From DASWHF01 sp036393295 (GTDB lineage Bacteria; Pseudomonadota; Gammaproteobacteria; Acidiferrobacterales; UBA6901), in NCBI GenBank assembly GCA_036393295.1, contig DASWHF010000035.1, forward strand, positions 1 through 43,596: 43,596 bases of DNA, given 5' to 3'. A program made the translations under genes and the position numbers. The notes under the pieces were generated by a model. The model saw nothing but the letters and a program-made list of their open reading frames with translations. It ran no database searches and was not told where the DNA came from. Of this stretch, positions 7,631 through 16,374 are shown in pieces. The first letter of the stretch is position 1; each line of letters starts with the position of its first letter.

Positions 7631-8991
7631 CGCCGTCGCGCCGCTTCTTTCGCTTCATTCCGATCTTCCTGATCCTCGTCCCGTTCGGCGCCGGCGCGAC
7701 GCCGGTGAACGTCGAGCACCTGCGCCTGTGGCAGGCGCCCGACCACACCCGCCTGGTGTTCGACCTCAGCGGCCCGCTCGAGCACCGGTTGTTCCTGCTC
7801 AAGGACCCGGACCGCATCGTCATCGATCTCGACAACGCCGTGATCCCCAAGCCGCTGCCGGCGATCGATACCGGCGGCCGCATACTCGCGGGGGTTCGCA
7901 GCGGGGGGCGCGGGCCGAACGACGTGCGCATCGTGCTCGACCTCAAGCTCGCCACCCAGCCGCGCACCTTCGTGCTCAAGCCCTACGGTGAGTACGGTCA
8001 CCGCCTGGTCATCGATCTGTACGACGCCAAGGCTGCGGAGGAGGAGGCGCGACTCGACGCCCGGCCGGCGGCGCCGGTCAGCCAGGATCTGATCATCGCC
8101 ATCGACGCCGGGCACGGCGGTGAGGACCCGGGCGCCATCGGCCGCCGTTATCGCACGCGCGAGAAGGACGTGGTGCTGGCCATCGCACGCGAGCTCGCCA
8201 GGCTGATCGCCGCCGAGCCGGGCATGAAGCCGGTGCTGATCCGCGACGGCGACTACTACATCGGGCTACGTGAGCGCATCAAGAAGGCGCGCCGGCACAA
8301 CGCCGACGTCCTCATCTCGATCCACGCCGATTCGATCCCCGGCCGGCACGCGCGCGGCTCGTCGGTCTACGCGCTGTCGGAGCGCGGCGCCACCAGCGAG
8401 GCCGCCAAGGTCCTGGCCGACAAGGAAAACGCCGCGGACTATGTCGGCGGCGCAAGCCTCAACGACAAGGACGATCTGCTGCTCAAGGTGCTGGTCGACA
8501 TGACCCAGACCGCCACCATCAGCGACAGCCTCGATCTGGGCGGCGACGTGCTCGGCGCCCTGCGCGCCATCGGGCCCTTGCACTCGAACAACGTCAGCCA
8601 GGCCGGCTTCATGGTGCTCAAGTCGCCGCACATCCCCTCGATCCTGGTCGAGACCGCGTTCATCTCCAATCCCGAGGAGGAGCGCAAGCTGCGCAACCCC
8701 GCCTTCCAGCGGCGCATGGCGCAGAGCATCTTCGCCGGCTTGAAGCGCGCCAGTCCGCGGTTGCTGGCGCGCCGCGGGCTGCCGTCCGGCACGCCGGTGG
8801 CGGGCAGCCTGTCGCCGGCGGCGCCGCCGTCGGCGCGCGAGTACGTCGTCAGGCGCGGCGACACGCTGTCGTCGATCGCGCGTCGCCACGAGATCCACAT
8901 CGACGCACTGCGCTTCCTGAACGACCTGCAGGGCAACGACCTGCCGGTCGGTCTCAAGCTGCGCATCCCGGCGCGCGCCGGCGACGGCTGA
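7627..8991 (+). CDS. amiC: N-acetylmuramoyl-L-alanine amidase with AMIN and LysM domains
   Basis: Periplasmic zinc amidase that cleaves the lactyl-amide bond of peptidoglycan to separate daughter cells. A signal peptide covers residues 1-24; an AMIN domain (about 28-130) follows, then an Amidase_3 domain with zinc ligand His163 in IDAGHGG and catalytic Glu342 in ILVETAFISNP. The long insert between them (ENAADYVGGASLNDKDD...) corresponds to the autoinhibitory helix of EnvC- or NlpD-activated amidases. A C-terminal LysM repeat (about 406-452, YVVRRGDTLSSIARRH) binds glycan. AmiB/AmiC naming is interchangeable; the LysM tail is AmiB-like. ATG 7627 overlaps the tsaE stop. The usual downstream partner mutL is absent. 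Confidence 0.93.
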   Translation: MTPSRRFFRFIPIFLILVPFGAGATPVNVEHLRLWQAPDHTRLVFDLSGPLEHRLFLLKDPDRIVIDLDNAVIPKPLPAIDTGGRILAGVRSGGRGPNDVRIVLDLKLATQPRTFVLKPYGEYGHRLVIDLYDAKAAEEEARLDARPAAPVSQDLIIAIDAGHGGEDPGAIGRRYRTREKDVVLAIARELARLIAAEPGMKPVLIRDGDYYIGLRERIKKARRHNADVLISIHADSIPGRHARGSSVYALSERGATSEAAKVLADKENAADYVGGASLNDKDDLLLKVLVDMTQTATISDSLDLGGDVLGALRAIGPLHSNNVSQAGFMVLKSPHIPSILVETAFISNPEEERKLRNPAFQRRMAQSIFAGLKRASPRLLARRGLPSGTPVAGSLSPAAPPSAREYVVRRGDTLSSIARRHEIHIDALRFLNDLQGNDLPVGLKLRIPARAGDG

Positions 8992-9040
8992 GCCGCGCGC
9001 CGGACGTTTTCCAATAACAATCATCTTTCCGGGGGAGGCT

Positions 9041-9094
9041 ATGCGGAGTTCCTGTGATCGACGGCCGGGGTACGGGGCCGGGAGGCGCGCATGA
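9041..9094 (+). CDS. Possible 17-residue leader peptide before the symporter
   Basis: ATG 9041 opens a 17-codon frame (MRSSCDRRPGYGAGRRA) preceded by GGGGGAGG and ending in a TGA that overlaps the symporter ATG as ATGA. The purine box is only two bases from this ATG, closer than usual, and the symporter has its own GGGAGG six bases before its start. It may be a coupling leader or chance. Confidence 0.2.
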   Translation: MRSSCDRRPGYGAGRRA

Positions 9095-10446
9095 CGCGCC
9101 GGCGCAAGTCCATCCACGGCCAGTGGTCGTCGCGCTGGGCGTTCATTCTGGCGGCCGGCGGCTCGGCGGTCGGTCTCGGCAATATCTGGAAGTTCCCCTA
9201 TATCACCGGCCAGAACGGCGGCGGCACCTTCGTGCTGGTCTATCTGCTGACCATCTCGGTCATCGCCATTCCTATCATGATGGCCGAGGTCATGCTCGGC
9301 CGGCGCGGGCGCCAGAGCCCGATCAACACCATGCGCGAGCTGGCGCGCGAGGCCGGCGCGTCGCGCTGGTGGGCGCTGATGGGCGTGGCCGGGATACTCG
9401 CCGGATTCCTGATCCTGTCGTATTACAGCGTGATCGCCGGCTGGGCGCTGGCCTATGTGTTCAAGGCCGCCTGGGGGACCTTCACGGGCTTGAGCGGCGA
9501 GGAGGTCGGGCGGGTGTTCGGCGCGCATGTCGGCGACGCGGGCCTGCTGCTGTTCTGGCACACCGTGATGATGGTCATGACCATGGCGGTGGTGTCGCGC
9601 GGCGTGAAGAGCGGCCTGGAGCAGGCGGTACGCTGGATGATGCCGGCGCTGTTCATGCTGCTGCTGGTGCTGGTGGGCTATGCCATGAGCAGCGGCGGGT
9701 TCGTGCGCGGGATCGAGTTCCTGTTCAGGCCGAGCGCCATCGGGCCGGCCGGGGTGCTGGTGGCGATGGGGCATGCGTTCTTCACGCTCAGCCTGGGCAT
9801 GGGCGCGATCATGATGTACGGCTCCTACCTGCGCGAAGACACCTCGATCGCCAAGACCGTCATCACCGTGGCCGGCCTCGATACCCTGGTGGCGCTGCTG
9901 GCGGGGTTGGCGATCTTCCCGCTGGTGTTCGCCTACGACCTGCCGCCGGGCGCCGGCCCGGGTTTGATCTTCGCCACGCTGCCGATCGCCTTCGGCGCGA
10001 TGCCGGGCGGCGCCTTCTTCGGCACGCTGTTCTTCGTGCTGCTGGTGTTCGCGGCCTGGACCTCGGCAATCTCGCTGATCGAGCCGGCGGTCGCCTGGCT
10101 GGTGGAGAACCACGGTTTCCGGCGGCTGCACGCGGCGATCGCGGCCGGCGTCACGACCTGGCTGCTCGGCATCGCCACGGTGCTGTCGTTCAACCGGTGG
10201 GAGTCCTACACGCTGTTCGGCAAGACCGTGTTCGACATCCTGGATTTCCTCACCGCCAATATCATGCTGCCGCTCGGCGGCCTGGCGATCGCGGTGTTCA
10301 CCGGCTGGTTCATGTCGCGCAAGGTGGTGCGCAACGAGATGGCGATCGAGGACCGGCGGCTGCACGAGCTGTGGTGGTTCCTGATCAGGTACGTCGCGCC
10401 AGTCGGCATCCTGATCGTGTTCCTGAACTTGCTCGGCGTTTACTGA
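9091..10446 (+). CDS. Sodium-dependent NSS-family transporter
   Basis: A 451-residue inner-membrane symporter of the neurotransmitter:sodium symporter (SNF, LeuT-fold) family, expected to take up an amino acid or similar small solute with sodium. The signature of helix 1 is clear, GSAVGLGNIWKFPYITGQNGGG (residues about 24-45, given here in two parts: GSAVGLGNIWKFP and YITGQNGGG), with the unwound GLGN that binds sodium and substrate. About eleven hydrophobic segments follow. The ending is short and carries no extra domain. Ribosome binding site GGGAGG at about 9080-9085. Substrate cannot be told from sequence. It stands where mutL would be in the E. coli order, so it was probably inserted or the cluster was broken here. 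Confidence 0.9.
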   Translation: MTRRRKSIHGQWSSRWAFILAAGGSAVGLGNIWKFPYITGQNGGGTFVLVYLLTISVIAIPIMMAEVMLGRRGRQSPINTMRELAREAGASRWWALMGVAGILAGFLILSYYSVIAGWALAYVFKAAWGTFTGLSGEEVGRVFGAHVGDAGLLLFWHTVMMVMTMAVVSRGVKSGLEQAVRWMMPALFMLLLVLVGYAMSSGGFVRGIEFLFRPSAIGPAGVLVAMGHAFFTLSLGMGAIMMYGSYLREDTSIAKTVITVAGLDTLVALLAGLAIFPLVFAYDLPPGAGPGLIFATLPIAFGAMPGGAFFGTLFFVLLVFAAWTSAISLIEPAVAWLVENHGFRRLHAAIAAGVTTWLLGIATVLSFNRWESYTLFGKTVFDILDFLTANIMLPLGGLAIAVFTGWFMSRKVVRNEMAIEDRRLHELWWFLIRYVAPVGILIVFLNLLGVY

Positions 10447-10466
10447 GCAGACGAAACCCCATCATT

Positions 10467-10562
10467 GTAGGCGGGGCTTCCAGCCCCGCCGGCCGGCGAT
10501 GGACGCAGCCGCTTTCGGTTGAAATCGATGCCGTTCCTGGCGGGGCTGGAAGCCCCGCCTAC
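10467..10562. repeat. Pair of inverted REP hairpins (BIME-like)
   Basis: Two GTAG-headed hairpins face each other. The first, 10467-10490, is GTAG followed by an 8-bp stem GGCGGGGC/GCCCCGCC with loop TTCCA. The second, 10539-10562, is its inverse and ends in CTAC on this strand. They are separated by about 48 bases and lie in the 132-base gap between the ends of two convergent genes. The GTAG head plus short GC stem is the form of REP sequences handled by RAYT (TnpA-REP) transposases. A sister pair lies at 39568-39637. They may also act as a two-way terminator. Confidence 0.8.
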
Positions 10563-10578
10563 AGTCATATGGTTTTCT

Positions 10579-13293
10579 CTAAAAGCGGATGACGTTCGCG
10601 GCGGGTTCGTCGGCCTCGCCGCTGCCGAGGCGCTGGAGGATGGCGGCGCGCAGGCGGTCCTGCTGTTCGCGGCTCGCGAACGGCGCGCCGTCGCGTCCGG
10701 TGATGAAGAAGATATCCTCGGCGCGTTCCCCGTAGGTCGAGACCTTGGCGGACACCAGGCGTGCCTGGCAGTCCTTGAGGCCGAGCGCCACCTGGTGCAG
10801 CAGCCCGGGGCGGTCCTGGGCGGTGACCTCGACGACGGTCTGCAGGCCGTTCGGCGAGCTGTCGAAGACCACGCGCGTGGCGATCGGGAAGTGGCGCAGG
10901 GCGCGCGGCAGCCGTGTGCTGGCGAGATCGCGACCGGGCCGCGGAGCAAGCAGTTGCGTGCGCATCGCGTCGGTGAGTTCCTTCAGCGCCGCGGCGTCGG
11001 CGATCGGCTGGCCGGCGTGATCGAGCACCACGAAGGTGTCGAGCGCGAATCCGAAGGCGGTGGTGTAGATGCGCGCGTCCATGATGGACAGGTTCAGCCG
11101 GTCGAAGCCGCCGGTCAGGATCACGAACAGGTCGTCGCGGTCGGGCGTGTAGACCAGCACCTCGGTGCCACCGGCCTCGGGGTGGTAGCGCGCCGCCACC
11201 AGCGGCAGGTCGGCGACCGCGGTCGAGGCGATCTGTTCGGTCTGCCAGGCGAGCGCGTGCGCGTCCTGGCGCAGGAAGTAATCGTCCTCCAGCCGCTCCC
11301 AGTGCTTTTCGATAATCTCGCGGGAGACCGCCCTGCCCTCCAGCGCGCGCAGCGCCTCGCGCTTGAGGTCGGCGATGCGTGCCTCGACGTCGATGGCATG
11401 ACCGAAGCCGCGGCGTAGCACGCGCGTGGTCGCGTCGTAGAGCTGCGACAACAGCCGGTCCTTCCACACGTTCCAGACCTTGGGGCTGGTGCCGCGCATG
11501 TCGGCGACGGTCAGCAGGTAGAGATTGTCGAGATGCTCCTGATCGCCGACGGTGCGCGCGAAGCTCATCACGACCTCGGGGTCGTGGATGTCCTGGCGCT
11601 GTGCAGTCATGGACATGACCAGGTGATGGCGCACCAGCCAGGCGACGAAGCGCGTGTCGTATTCGCTCAGGCCGTGATGCCGGCAGAAATCGATGGCGTC
11701 CTGCTCGCCGAGCCGCGAGTGGTCGCCGCCGCGGCCCTTGGCGATGTCATGGAACAGCCCGGCGATGTACAAGCGTTCCGGCTTCACCAGGTGCTGGATC
11801 AGCGTGCTGGCGAGCGGGAACTCGACGCGGAAATCCGGCACCGTGAACCGGCGCAGATTGCGCACCACCATCAGGGTGTGCTCGTCCACGGTATAGACGT
11901 GGAACAGGTCGTGCTGCATCTGGCCGACGATGCGGCCGAACACCGGCAGGTAGGCGCCGAGCACGCCGTAGGCGTTCATGCGCCGCAGCGCATGGGTCAA
12001 TCCGCGCGGCTGGCGCAGGATCTCCATGAACAGGCTGCGGCAGGCGATGTCGCGGCGGAATTTGGCGTCGATGCGGCGCAGGTTGGCGCGCAGCAGACGC
12101 AGGGTTTCGGCGCGCACGCCCTTGAGCCCGGGATGCTGTATCAGCACCAGGAACATTTCCAGCATCGCGTACGGCGCGCGTTCGAAGACCTTCTTGTGAG
12201 TGACCTCGAGAAACTCGCCGTGCGCCTGGAAGCGCCGATTGACGGGTTTGATCCTGGCGCGCGCCGGCGACAGGATCGCCTCCTGGAAGTGCTGGAGCAG
12301 GATCTCGTTGAGCAGCGCCAGCTCCTTGACCGTGCGGTAATAGCGCTTCATGAACTGCTCGACGGCCAGGCTGCCGCGCCGGTCCTTGTAGCGGAACTGC
12401 CGGGCGAGCGCGCGTTGGTGATCGAACAGCAGCCGGTCCTCGCGATGGCCGGCGAGATAATGCAGGCCGCAGCGGATCCGGGACAGCAGGTTGCGACCGC
12501 GGATCAGCGCCCGGTACTCGGCCTCGCTCAGGAACTGCAGATCGACCAGATCGTGCAGCGTCGCGGTGCCGAAGTGGCGCTGGGTGACCCAGGCGATCAT
12601 CTGGATGTCGCGCAGGCCGCCCGGACCCTCCTTGATGTTCGGTTCCAGGTTATAGGCGGTGTCGCCGAAGTGGTGGTGGCGCTCGATCTGTTCCCGCCAC
12701 TTGGCGGCGAAGAATTTTTTGCTCGGCCAGACCTTGGGGCCGAAGGTCAGGCTTTGCATGCGCTCGAACAGCACCGGGTCGCCGGCCAGCAGGCGCGCCT
12801 CCATCATGTTGGTGGCGACGGTGATGTCCTTCTTCGACTCGTTGACGCAGTCCTTGAGCGAGCGCACGCTGTGGCCGACCTCCAGCCCCATGTCCCAGAG
12901 GAAGCGCAGCAGGCCTTCGGCGAACGGCTGCAGTGCGCGGTGCCGGTCCTTGTCGAGCAGCACCATGATGTCGACGTCCGAGGCCGGGAACAGCTCGCCG
13001 CGGCCGTAGCCGCCGACCGCGGCCAGGGCGACCGCGCACTTGGGCGGCAACAGGGACTCGTGCCGGCGCCAGGCGCGCACCAACAGCTGATCGACCAGTC
13101 CGGCGAGCGCGTGCACGACGTCCGGCGGACGCCGGTCGGCGTGGTAGTGCGCCTCGAGCCTGGCGCGTCCGTCCTTGAGCGCGCCCCGGAACAGGCCCAG
13201 CACGTCGGCCGCCGGCGCGCCGCGTGCGTCGAGGCCGGCGAGCGCCTGATCGAAGGCCTTGGCATCGAACAGCTCGTACTTGGCGACGGACAT
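10579..13293 (-). CDS. glnD: Bifunctional PII uridylyltransferase/uridylyl-removing enzyme GlnD
   Basis: Senses glutamine and modifies or demodifies PII (GlnB/GlnK), setting nitrogen assimilation. The nucleotidyltransferase domain has GGYGRGEL at residues 94-101 and the metal-binding DVD at 106-108. A GlnD-specific helical domain follows, then an HD hydrolase domain with GLFHDIAKGRGGDHS, and two ACT domains at the C-terminus (starting near VLVYTPDRDDLFVILTGG and VVEVTAQDRPGLLHQVAL). Length 904 residues is typical. ATG 13293 is preferred to an upstream in-frame start 13 codons earlier because the protein's usual beginning aligns here. It follows map by 122 bases on the same strand, the normal gammaproteobacterial arrangement beside rpsB. 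Confidence 0.95.
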   Translation of the reverse strand: MSVAKYELFDAKAFDQALAGLDARGAPAADVLGLFRGALKDGRARLEAHYHADRRPPDVVHALAGLVDQLLVRAWRRHESLLPPKCAVALAAVGGYGRGELFPASDVDIMVLLDKDRHRALQPFAEGLLRFLWDMGLEVGHSVRSLKDCVNESKKDITVATNMMEARLLAGDPVLFERMQSLTFGPKVWPSKKFFAAKWREQIERHHHFGDTAYNLEPNIKEGPGGLRDIQMIAWVTQRHFGTATLHDLVDLQFLSEAEYRALIRGRNLLSRIRCGLHYLAGHREDRLLFDHQRALARQFRYKDRRGSLAVEQFMKRYYRTVKELALLNEILLQHFQEAILSPARARIKPVNRRFQAHGEFLEVTHKKVFERAPYAMLEMFLVLIQHPGLKGVRAETLRLLRANLRRIDAKFRRDIACRSLFMEILRQPRGLTHALRRMNAYGVLGAYLPVFGRIVGQMQHDLFHVYTVDEHTLMVVRNLRRFTVPDFRVEFPLASTLIQHLVKPERLYIAGLFHDIAKGRGGDHSRLGEQDAIDFCRHHGLSEYDTRFVAWLVRHHLVMSMTAQRQDIHDPEVVMSFARTVGDQEHLDNLYLLTVADMRGTSPKVWNVWKDRLLSQLYDATTRVLRRGFGHAIDVEARIADLKREALRALEGRAVSREIIEKHWERLEDDYFLRQDAHALAWQTEQIASTAVADLPLVAARYHPEAGGTEVLVYTPDRDDLFVILTGGFDRLNLSIMDARIYTTAFGFALDTFVVLDHAGQPIADAAALKELTDAMRTQLLAPRPGRDLASTRLPRALRHFPIATRVVFDSSPNGLQTVVEVTAQDRPGLLHQVALGLKDCQARLVSAKVSTYGERAEDIFFITGRDGAPFASREQQDRLRAAILQRLGSGEADEPAANVIRF

Positions 13294-13415
13294 ATTATTG
13301 GAACCCAACGTACCGGCGCACAGACGCGGCAAAACGCAAATTCAACATGTGCGTGACGTTGGTGTTCTCCCGGTCATTGCGTCGGCGCGCTGAATTGTTC
13401 TGCGGCATTGCCCGT

Positions 13416-14183
13416 TCACAGCTCGTCGCCCGGCAGACGCGTCAGCACCTCGTAGCCGTCGTCGGTGACCAGGACGGTGTGCTCCCATTGGGCCGACAGG
13501 CTGTGGTCGCGCGTCACCACCGTCCAGTTGTCGGGCAGCAGCTTCACCTCTTTCCTGCCGGCGTTGATCATCGGCTCGATGGTGAAGATCATGCCGGCGA
13601 CCAGTTCCATGCCGGTGCCGGGCCGGCCGTAGTGCAACACCTGGGGGTCCTCGTGGAACTCGCGGCCGATGCCGTGGCCGCAGTACTCGCGCACGACCGA
13701 GCATTGCTGGCTCTCGGCGTGCTGCTGGATGGCGTGGCCGATGTCGCCGAGCCGCACGCCGGGCCGCACCATCTCGATGCCCTTGACCATGCACTCGTGG
13801 CTGATGCGCGTCACGCGCCGCGCCTGGATCGACGGTTCGCCCACGAAGAACATCTTGCTGGTATCGCCGTGGTAGCCGTCCTTGATGACGGTCACGTCGA
13901 TGTTGACGATGTCGCCCTTCTTGAGCTTCTTGTCGCCCGGGATGCCGTGGCAGACCTGGTGGTTGACCGAGGTGCAGATCGACTTCGGGAAGCCGCGGTA
14001 GTTGAGCGGGGCCGGAACGGCCTTTTGGACATTGACGATATAATCGTGACAGAGGCGGTCGAGCTCGCCGGTGGCGATGCCGGGCTCGACATACGGGGCG
14101 ATCATTTTCAGCACCTCGCCGGCCAGGCGGCCGGCGACGCGCATCCTCTCGATCTCGTCGGGGGTCTTGATGGTAACGGGCAT
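13416..14183 (-). CDS. map: Type I methionine aminopeptidase
   Basis: Removes the initiator methionine from nascent proteins in the cytoplasm. All five ligands of the dimetal site are present: Asp96 (VNIDVTV), Asp107 (HGDTSKMF), His170 (GHGIG), Glu203 (FTIEPM) and Glu234 (QWEHT), with the substrate-contact His79 in NHQVCHG. At 255 residues it has no N-terminal extension, the type Ia form. It is divergent from rpsB, with which it shares a 337-base upstream region, and is followed by glnD. Confidence 0.97.
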   Translation of the reverse strand: MPVTIKTPDEIERMRVAGRLAGEVLKMIAPYVEPGIATGELDRLCHDYIVNVQKAVPAPLNYRGFPKSICTSVNHQVCHGIPGDKKLKKGDIVNIDVTVIKDGYHGDTSKMFFVGEPSIQARRVTRISHECMVKGIEMVRPGVRLGDIGHAIQQHAESQQCSVVREYCGHGIGREFHEDPQVLHYGRPGTGMELVAGMIFTIEPMINAGRKEVKLLPDNWTVVTRDHSLSAQWEHTVLVTDDGYEVLTRLPGDEL

Positions 14184-14313
14184 GTCGGGCGATCGGGTCT
14201 TCAGTGGGTCCTCGCGGGCGGCAGGCGGCCGGTCCGAATCCGCACTTTACCTTATCTTCAAGTCCCTGGCCCGGCTTGAAAAACCCCAGGAAAATTGCGC
14301 AGTCGCGGCGGCG

Positions 14314-14343
14314 TTGCCGTGGCCCCCGGGGCTGTGGTATAAA
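14314..14343 (+). promoter_or_regulatory. Candidate sigma-70 promoter of rpsB-tsf
   Basis: TTGCCG (14314-14319) and TATAAA (14338-14343) are 18 bases apart; the -10 box is followed by an A/T-rich start area. It lies in the 337-base map/rpsB intergenic region. Initiation near 14350 would give a leader of about 170 bases. No clear promoter was picked out for map in the remaining part (14184-14310). Confidence 0.6.
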
Positions 14344-14349
14344 AGCGCG

Positions 14350-14520
14350 TTTTTTAAGGCAGTTTACGCCCAGCGGTGGCCCCGATAAGCGGTTTATCGG
14401 GGTATCCCGCGGCCAACTAAACCACACACGGGTCGGCACGGATATCGGGTGCCCCGCGGCGCATGCGCCAACGGGTTGGTATTCGGGACTTGTGGCGGAC
14501 CAAACCCAACGGAGCCATTC
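14350..14520 (+). promoter_or_regulatory. Structured rpsB leader, candidate S2 autoregulatory region
   Basis: Between the promoter and the rpsB ATG are several hairpins: CCCCGATAA/TTATCGGGG (14380-14402), GGCAC/GTGCC (14435-14453) with loop GGATATCGG, the palindrome GGCGCATGCGCC (14458-14469), and CCAA/TTGG (14468-14479), the last two mutually exclusive. Proteobacterial rpsB messages commonly carry a leader through which protein S2 represses rpsB-tsf. The position and folding fit; membership in the known motif was not tested. Confidence 0.45.
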
Positions 14521-15420
14521 ATGAGCAATGTCACCATGCGCCAGATGCTGGAGGCCGGCGTGCACTTCGGCCACCAGACGCGGTTCTGGCATCCCAAGAT
14601 GCGCAACTACATCTTCGGCGAGCGCAACAAAGTCCACATTATCAACCTGGAAAGGACCCTGCCGCTGTTCAACGAGGCGATGAACTACCTCGGCAAGCTG
14701 GCGGGCAACAAGGGTACGATCCTGTTCGTCGGCACTAAGCGCCAGGCCGGCGACATCATCCGCGAGCAGGCGGTGCGCTGCGGCATGCCCTACGTCGATC
14801 ACCGCTGGACCGGCGGCATGCTGACCAACTATAAGACCGTCAAGAAATCGATCGAGCGCCTGAAGTCGCTCGAGATCATGGAGCAGGACGGCACCTTCGA
14901 CAAGCTCAACAAGAAAGAGGCGCTGCTGCTCAGGCGCGAGCGCGACAAGCTGGACCGCAGCCTCGCCGGTATCAAGGACATGGGCGGGCTGCCGGACGCG
15001 CTGTTCGTGATCGACGTGGGCCACGAATACATCGCCGTGTCCGAGGCCAGGAAGCTGAGCATTCCGGTCGTCGCGGTCGTCGATACCAACTGCAAGACCG
15101 ACGGCGTCGACTACGTGATTCCCGGCAACGACGACGCGATCCGCGCCATCCGCCTGTACGCGACTTCGGCGGCCGAGGCGATCATCGAGGGCCGCAAGAG
15201 CTCGTCGACGATCGTGACCTCGGACGACGAGGAGTTCGTCGAGGTCGAGGAGGAGCCGGCCAAGGTGAAGGTCGCGGCGCGCAAGAAGCCCGCGGCGCGC
15301 GCCGCCGGCGAGGAATCCGAGGCGGCCGGGGGCGACAAGGGCGAGGCCAAGCCGGCCGTGGGCGCCAAACCCAAGGCGGGCGGTGGGCGAGGCAAGACCA
15401 AGGCCGCCGGCGACGAGTGA
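14521..15420 (+). CDS. rpsB: 30S ribosomal protein S2
   Basis: Component of the small ribosomal subunit, assembled late and needed for S1 binding. The core (residues 1-230) is typical: VTMRQMLEAGVHFGHQTRFW, HIINLERT, FVGTKRQA, RWTGGMLTN and the IPVVAVVDTN segment. Beyond residue 235 comes a tail of about 60 residues rich in Lys, Ala and Glu (EEEPAKVKVAARKKPA... to GDE), longer than the E. coli protein and of low complexity. ATG 14521 starts the conserved MSNVTMRQML; GGAG lies eight bases before it. An in-frame ATG at 14449 sits inside the leader and is rejected. Confidence 0.97.
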   Translation: MSNVTMRQMLEAGVHFGHQTRFWHPKMRNYIFGERNKVHIINLERTLPLFNEAMNYLGKLAGNKGTILFVGTKRQAGDIIREQAVRCGMPYVDHRWTGGMLTNYKTVKKSIERLKSLEIMEQDGTFDKLNKKEALLLRRERDKLDRSLAGIKDMGGLPDALFVIDVGHEYIAVSEARKLSIPVVAVVDTNCKTDGVDYVIPGNDDAIRAIRLYATSAAEAIIEGRKSSSTIVTSDDEEFVEVEEEPAKVKVAARKKPAARAAGEESEAAGGDKGEAKPAVGAKPKAGGGRGKTKAAGDE

Positions 15421-15427
15421 GAGGAAG

Positions 15428-15449
15428 AAGGGGGCCAGGCCCCCTTTTT
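15428..15449 (+). terminator. Terminator/attenuator between rpsB and tsf
   Basis: A GC stem AAGGGGGCC/GGCCCCCTT is followed directly by five T residues, eight bases after the rpsB stop. It has the form of an intrinsic terminator and probably lets only part of the transcripts into tsf, so that S2 and EF-Ts levels differ. Confidence 0.75.
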
Positions 15450-15482
15450 CGTATGACGATGCAATGAGATGGGGATGTAACG

Positions 15483-16370
15483 ATGACGATTACTGCCAGT
15501 CAGGTGAAGGAGCTCCGGGAACGCACCGGGCTCGGCATGATGGAGTGCAAAGGCGCCCTGACCGAGACCCACGGCGACATGGACGCGGCCATCGAGCTGC
15601 TGCGCAAGAAGGCCGGCGCCAAGGTCGAGAAGAAGGCCGGCCGCGTCGCCGCGGAAGGCGCGATCGGCATGTTCCTGTCGCCGGACCGCAGGCTCGCGGC
15701 CATGGTGGAGGTGAACTCGGAGACCGATTTCGTCGCCAAGGGCGACGAGTTCCTCGATTTCGCCAATGCCGTCGCGGCCTGCGTCGCCACCAATGACCCG
15801 GTCGACGTCGAGGCGTTGATGAATCTTCCGCTTGCCGCGGGCGGCGGCCCGACCGTGGCTGCCGGCCGCGAGGCGCTGGTCGCCACGCTCGGCGAGAACA
15901 TCGGTGTGCGCCGGTTCGTGCGCTACGCGGGCGCCAAGGGCCATATCGCCCAGTACGTGCACGGTCGCAAGATCGGCGTGCTGGTCGAGCTCGAAGGCGG
16001 TGACGAGGCCTTGGGCCGCGACATCGCCATGCACATCGCCGCCAGCCGTCCCGAGTATCTGAGCCGCGAGCAGGTCCCGGCCGCGGCGATCGCCAAGGAG
16101 AAGGAGATCTTCCTGGCCCAGGCGGCCGACAGCGGCAAGCCGCCGGACATCGTCGAGAAAATGGTCGGCGGCCGCATCAACAAGTACCTCAACGAGATCA
16201 CGCTGCTCGGCCAGTCGTTCGTCAAGGATCCGGACAGCACGGTGGAGAAGGTGCTCAAGGCGGCCTCGGCCCGCGCGCTGCGCTTCACGCGCGTCGAGGT
16301 CGGCGAAGGCATCGAAAAGCGATCCGATGATTTCGCCGCCGAGGTGATGGCCCAGGTCAAAGGGGGCTAG
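15483..16370 (+). CDS. tsf: Translation elongation factor Ts
   Basis: Nucleotide exchange factor for EF-Tu. The N-terminal UBA-like module carries ELRERTGLGMMECKGAL, and the core carries the EF-Tu-contact motif TDFVAK at residues 81-86. The C-terminal module (FVKDPDSTVEKVL) is present. Length of 295 residues is normal. It follows the rpsB attenuator hairpin and lies five bases before pyrH, in the standard rpsB-tsf-pyrH-frr order. Confidence 0.97.
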   Translation: MTITASQVKELRERTGLGMMECKGALTETHGDMDAAIELLRKKAGAKVEKKAGRVAAEGAIGMFLSPDRRLAAMVEVNSETDFVAKGDEFLDFANAVAACVATNDPVDVEALMNLPLAAGGGPTVAAGREALVATLGENIGVRRFVRYAGAKGHIAQYVHGRKIGVLVELEGGDEALGRDIAMHIAASRPEYLSREQVPAAAIAKEKEIFLAQAADSGKPPDIVEKMVGGRINKYLNEITLLGQSFVKDPDSTVEKVLKAASARALRFTRVEVGEGIEKRSDDFAAEVMAQVKGG

Positions 16371-16374
16371 CGCC

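Noticed and set aside
8266..10365. 699-codon minus-strand open frame opposite amiC and the symporter
   Set aside because: It crosses two unrelated genes, is rich in Arg/His/Gln, and has no recognisable domain.
11533..13356. 607-codon plus-strand open frame opposite glnD
   Set aside because: Antisense shadow; glnD is complete with all domains.
14449..14520. 24-residue N-terminal extension of S2
   Set aside because: It lies in the structured leader and the conserved S2 start is MSNVTMRQML at 14521 with its own ribosome binding site.
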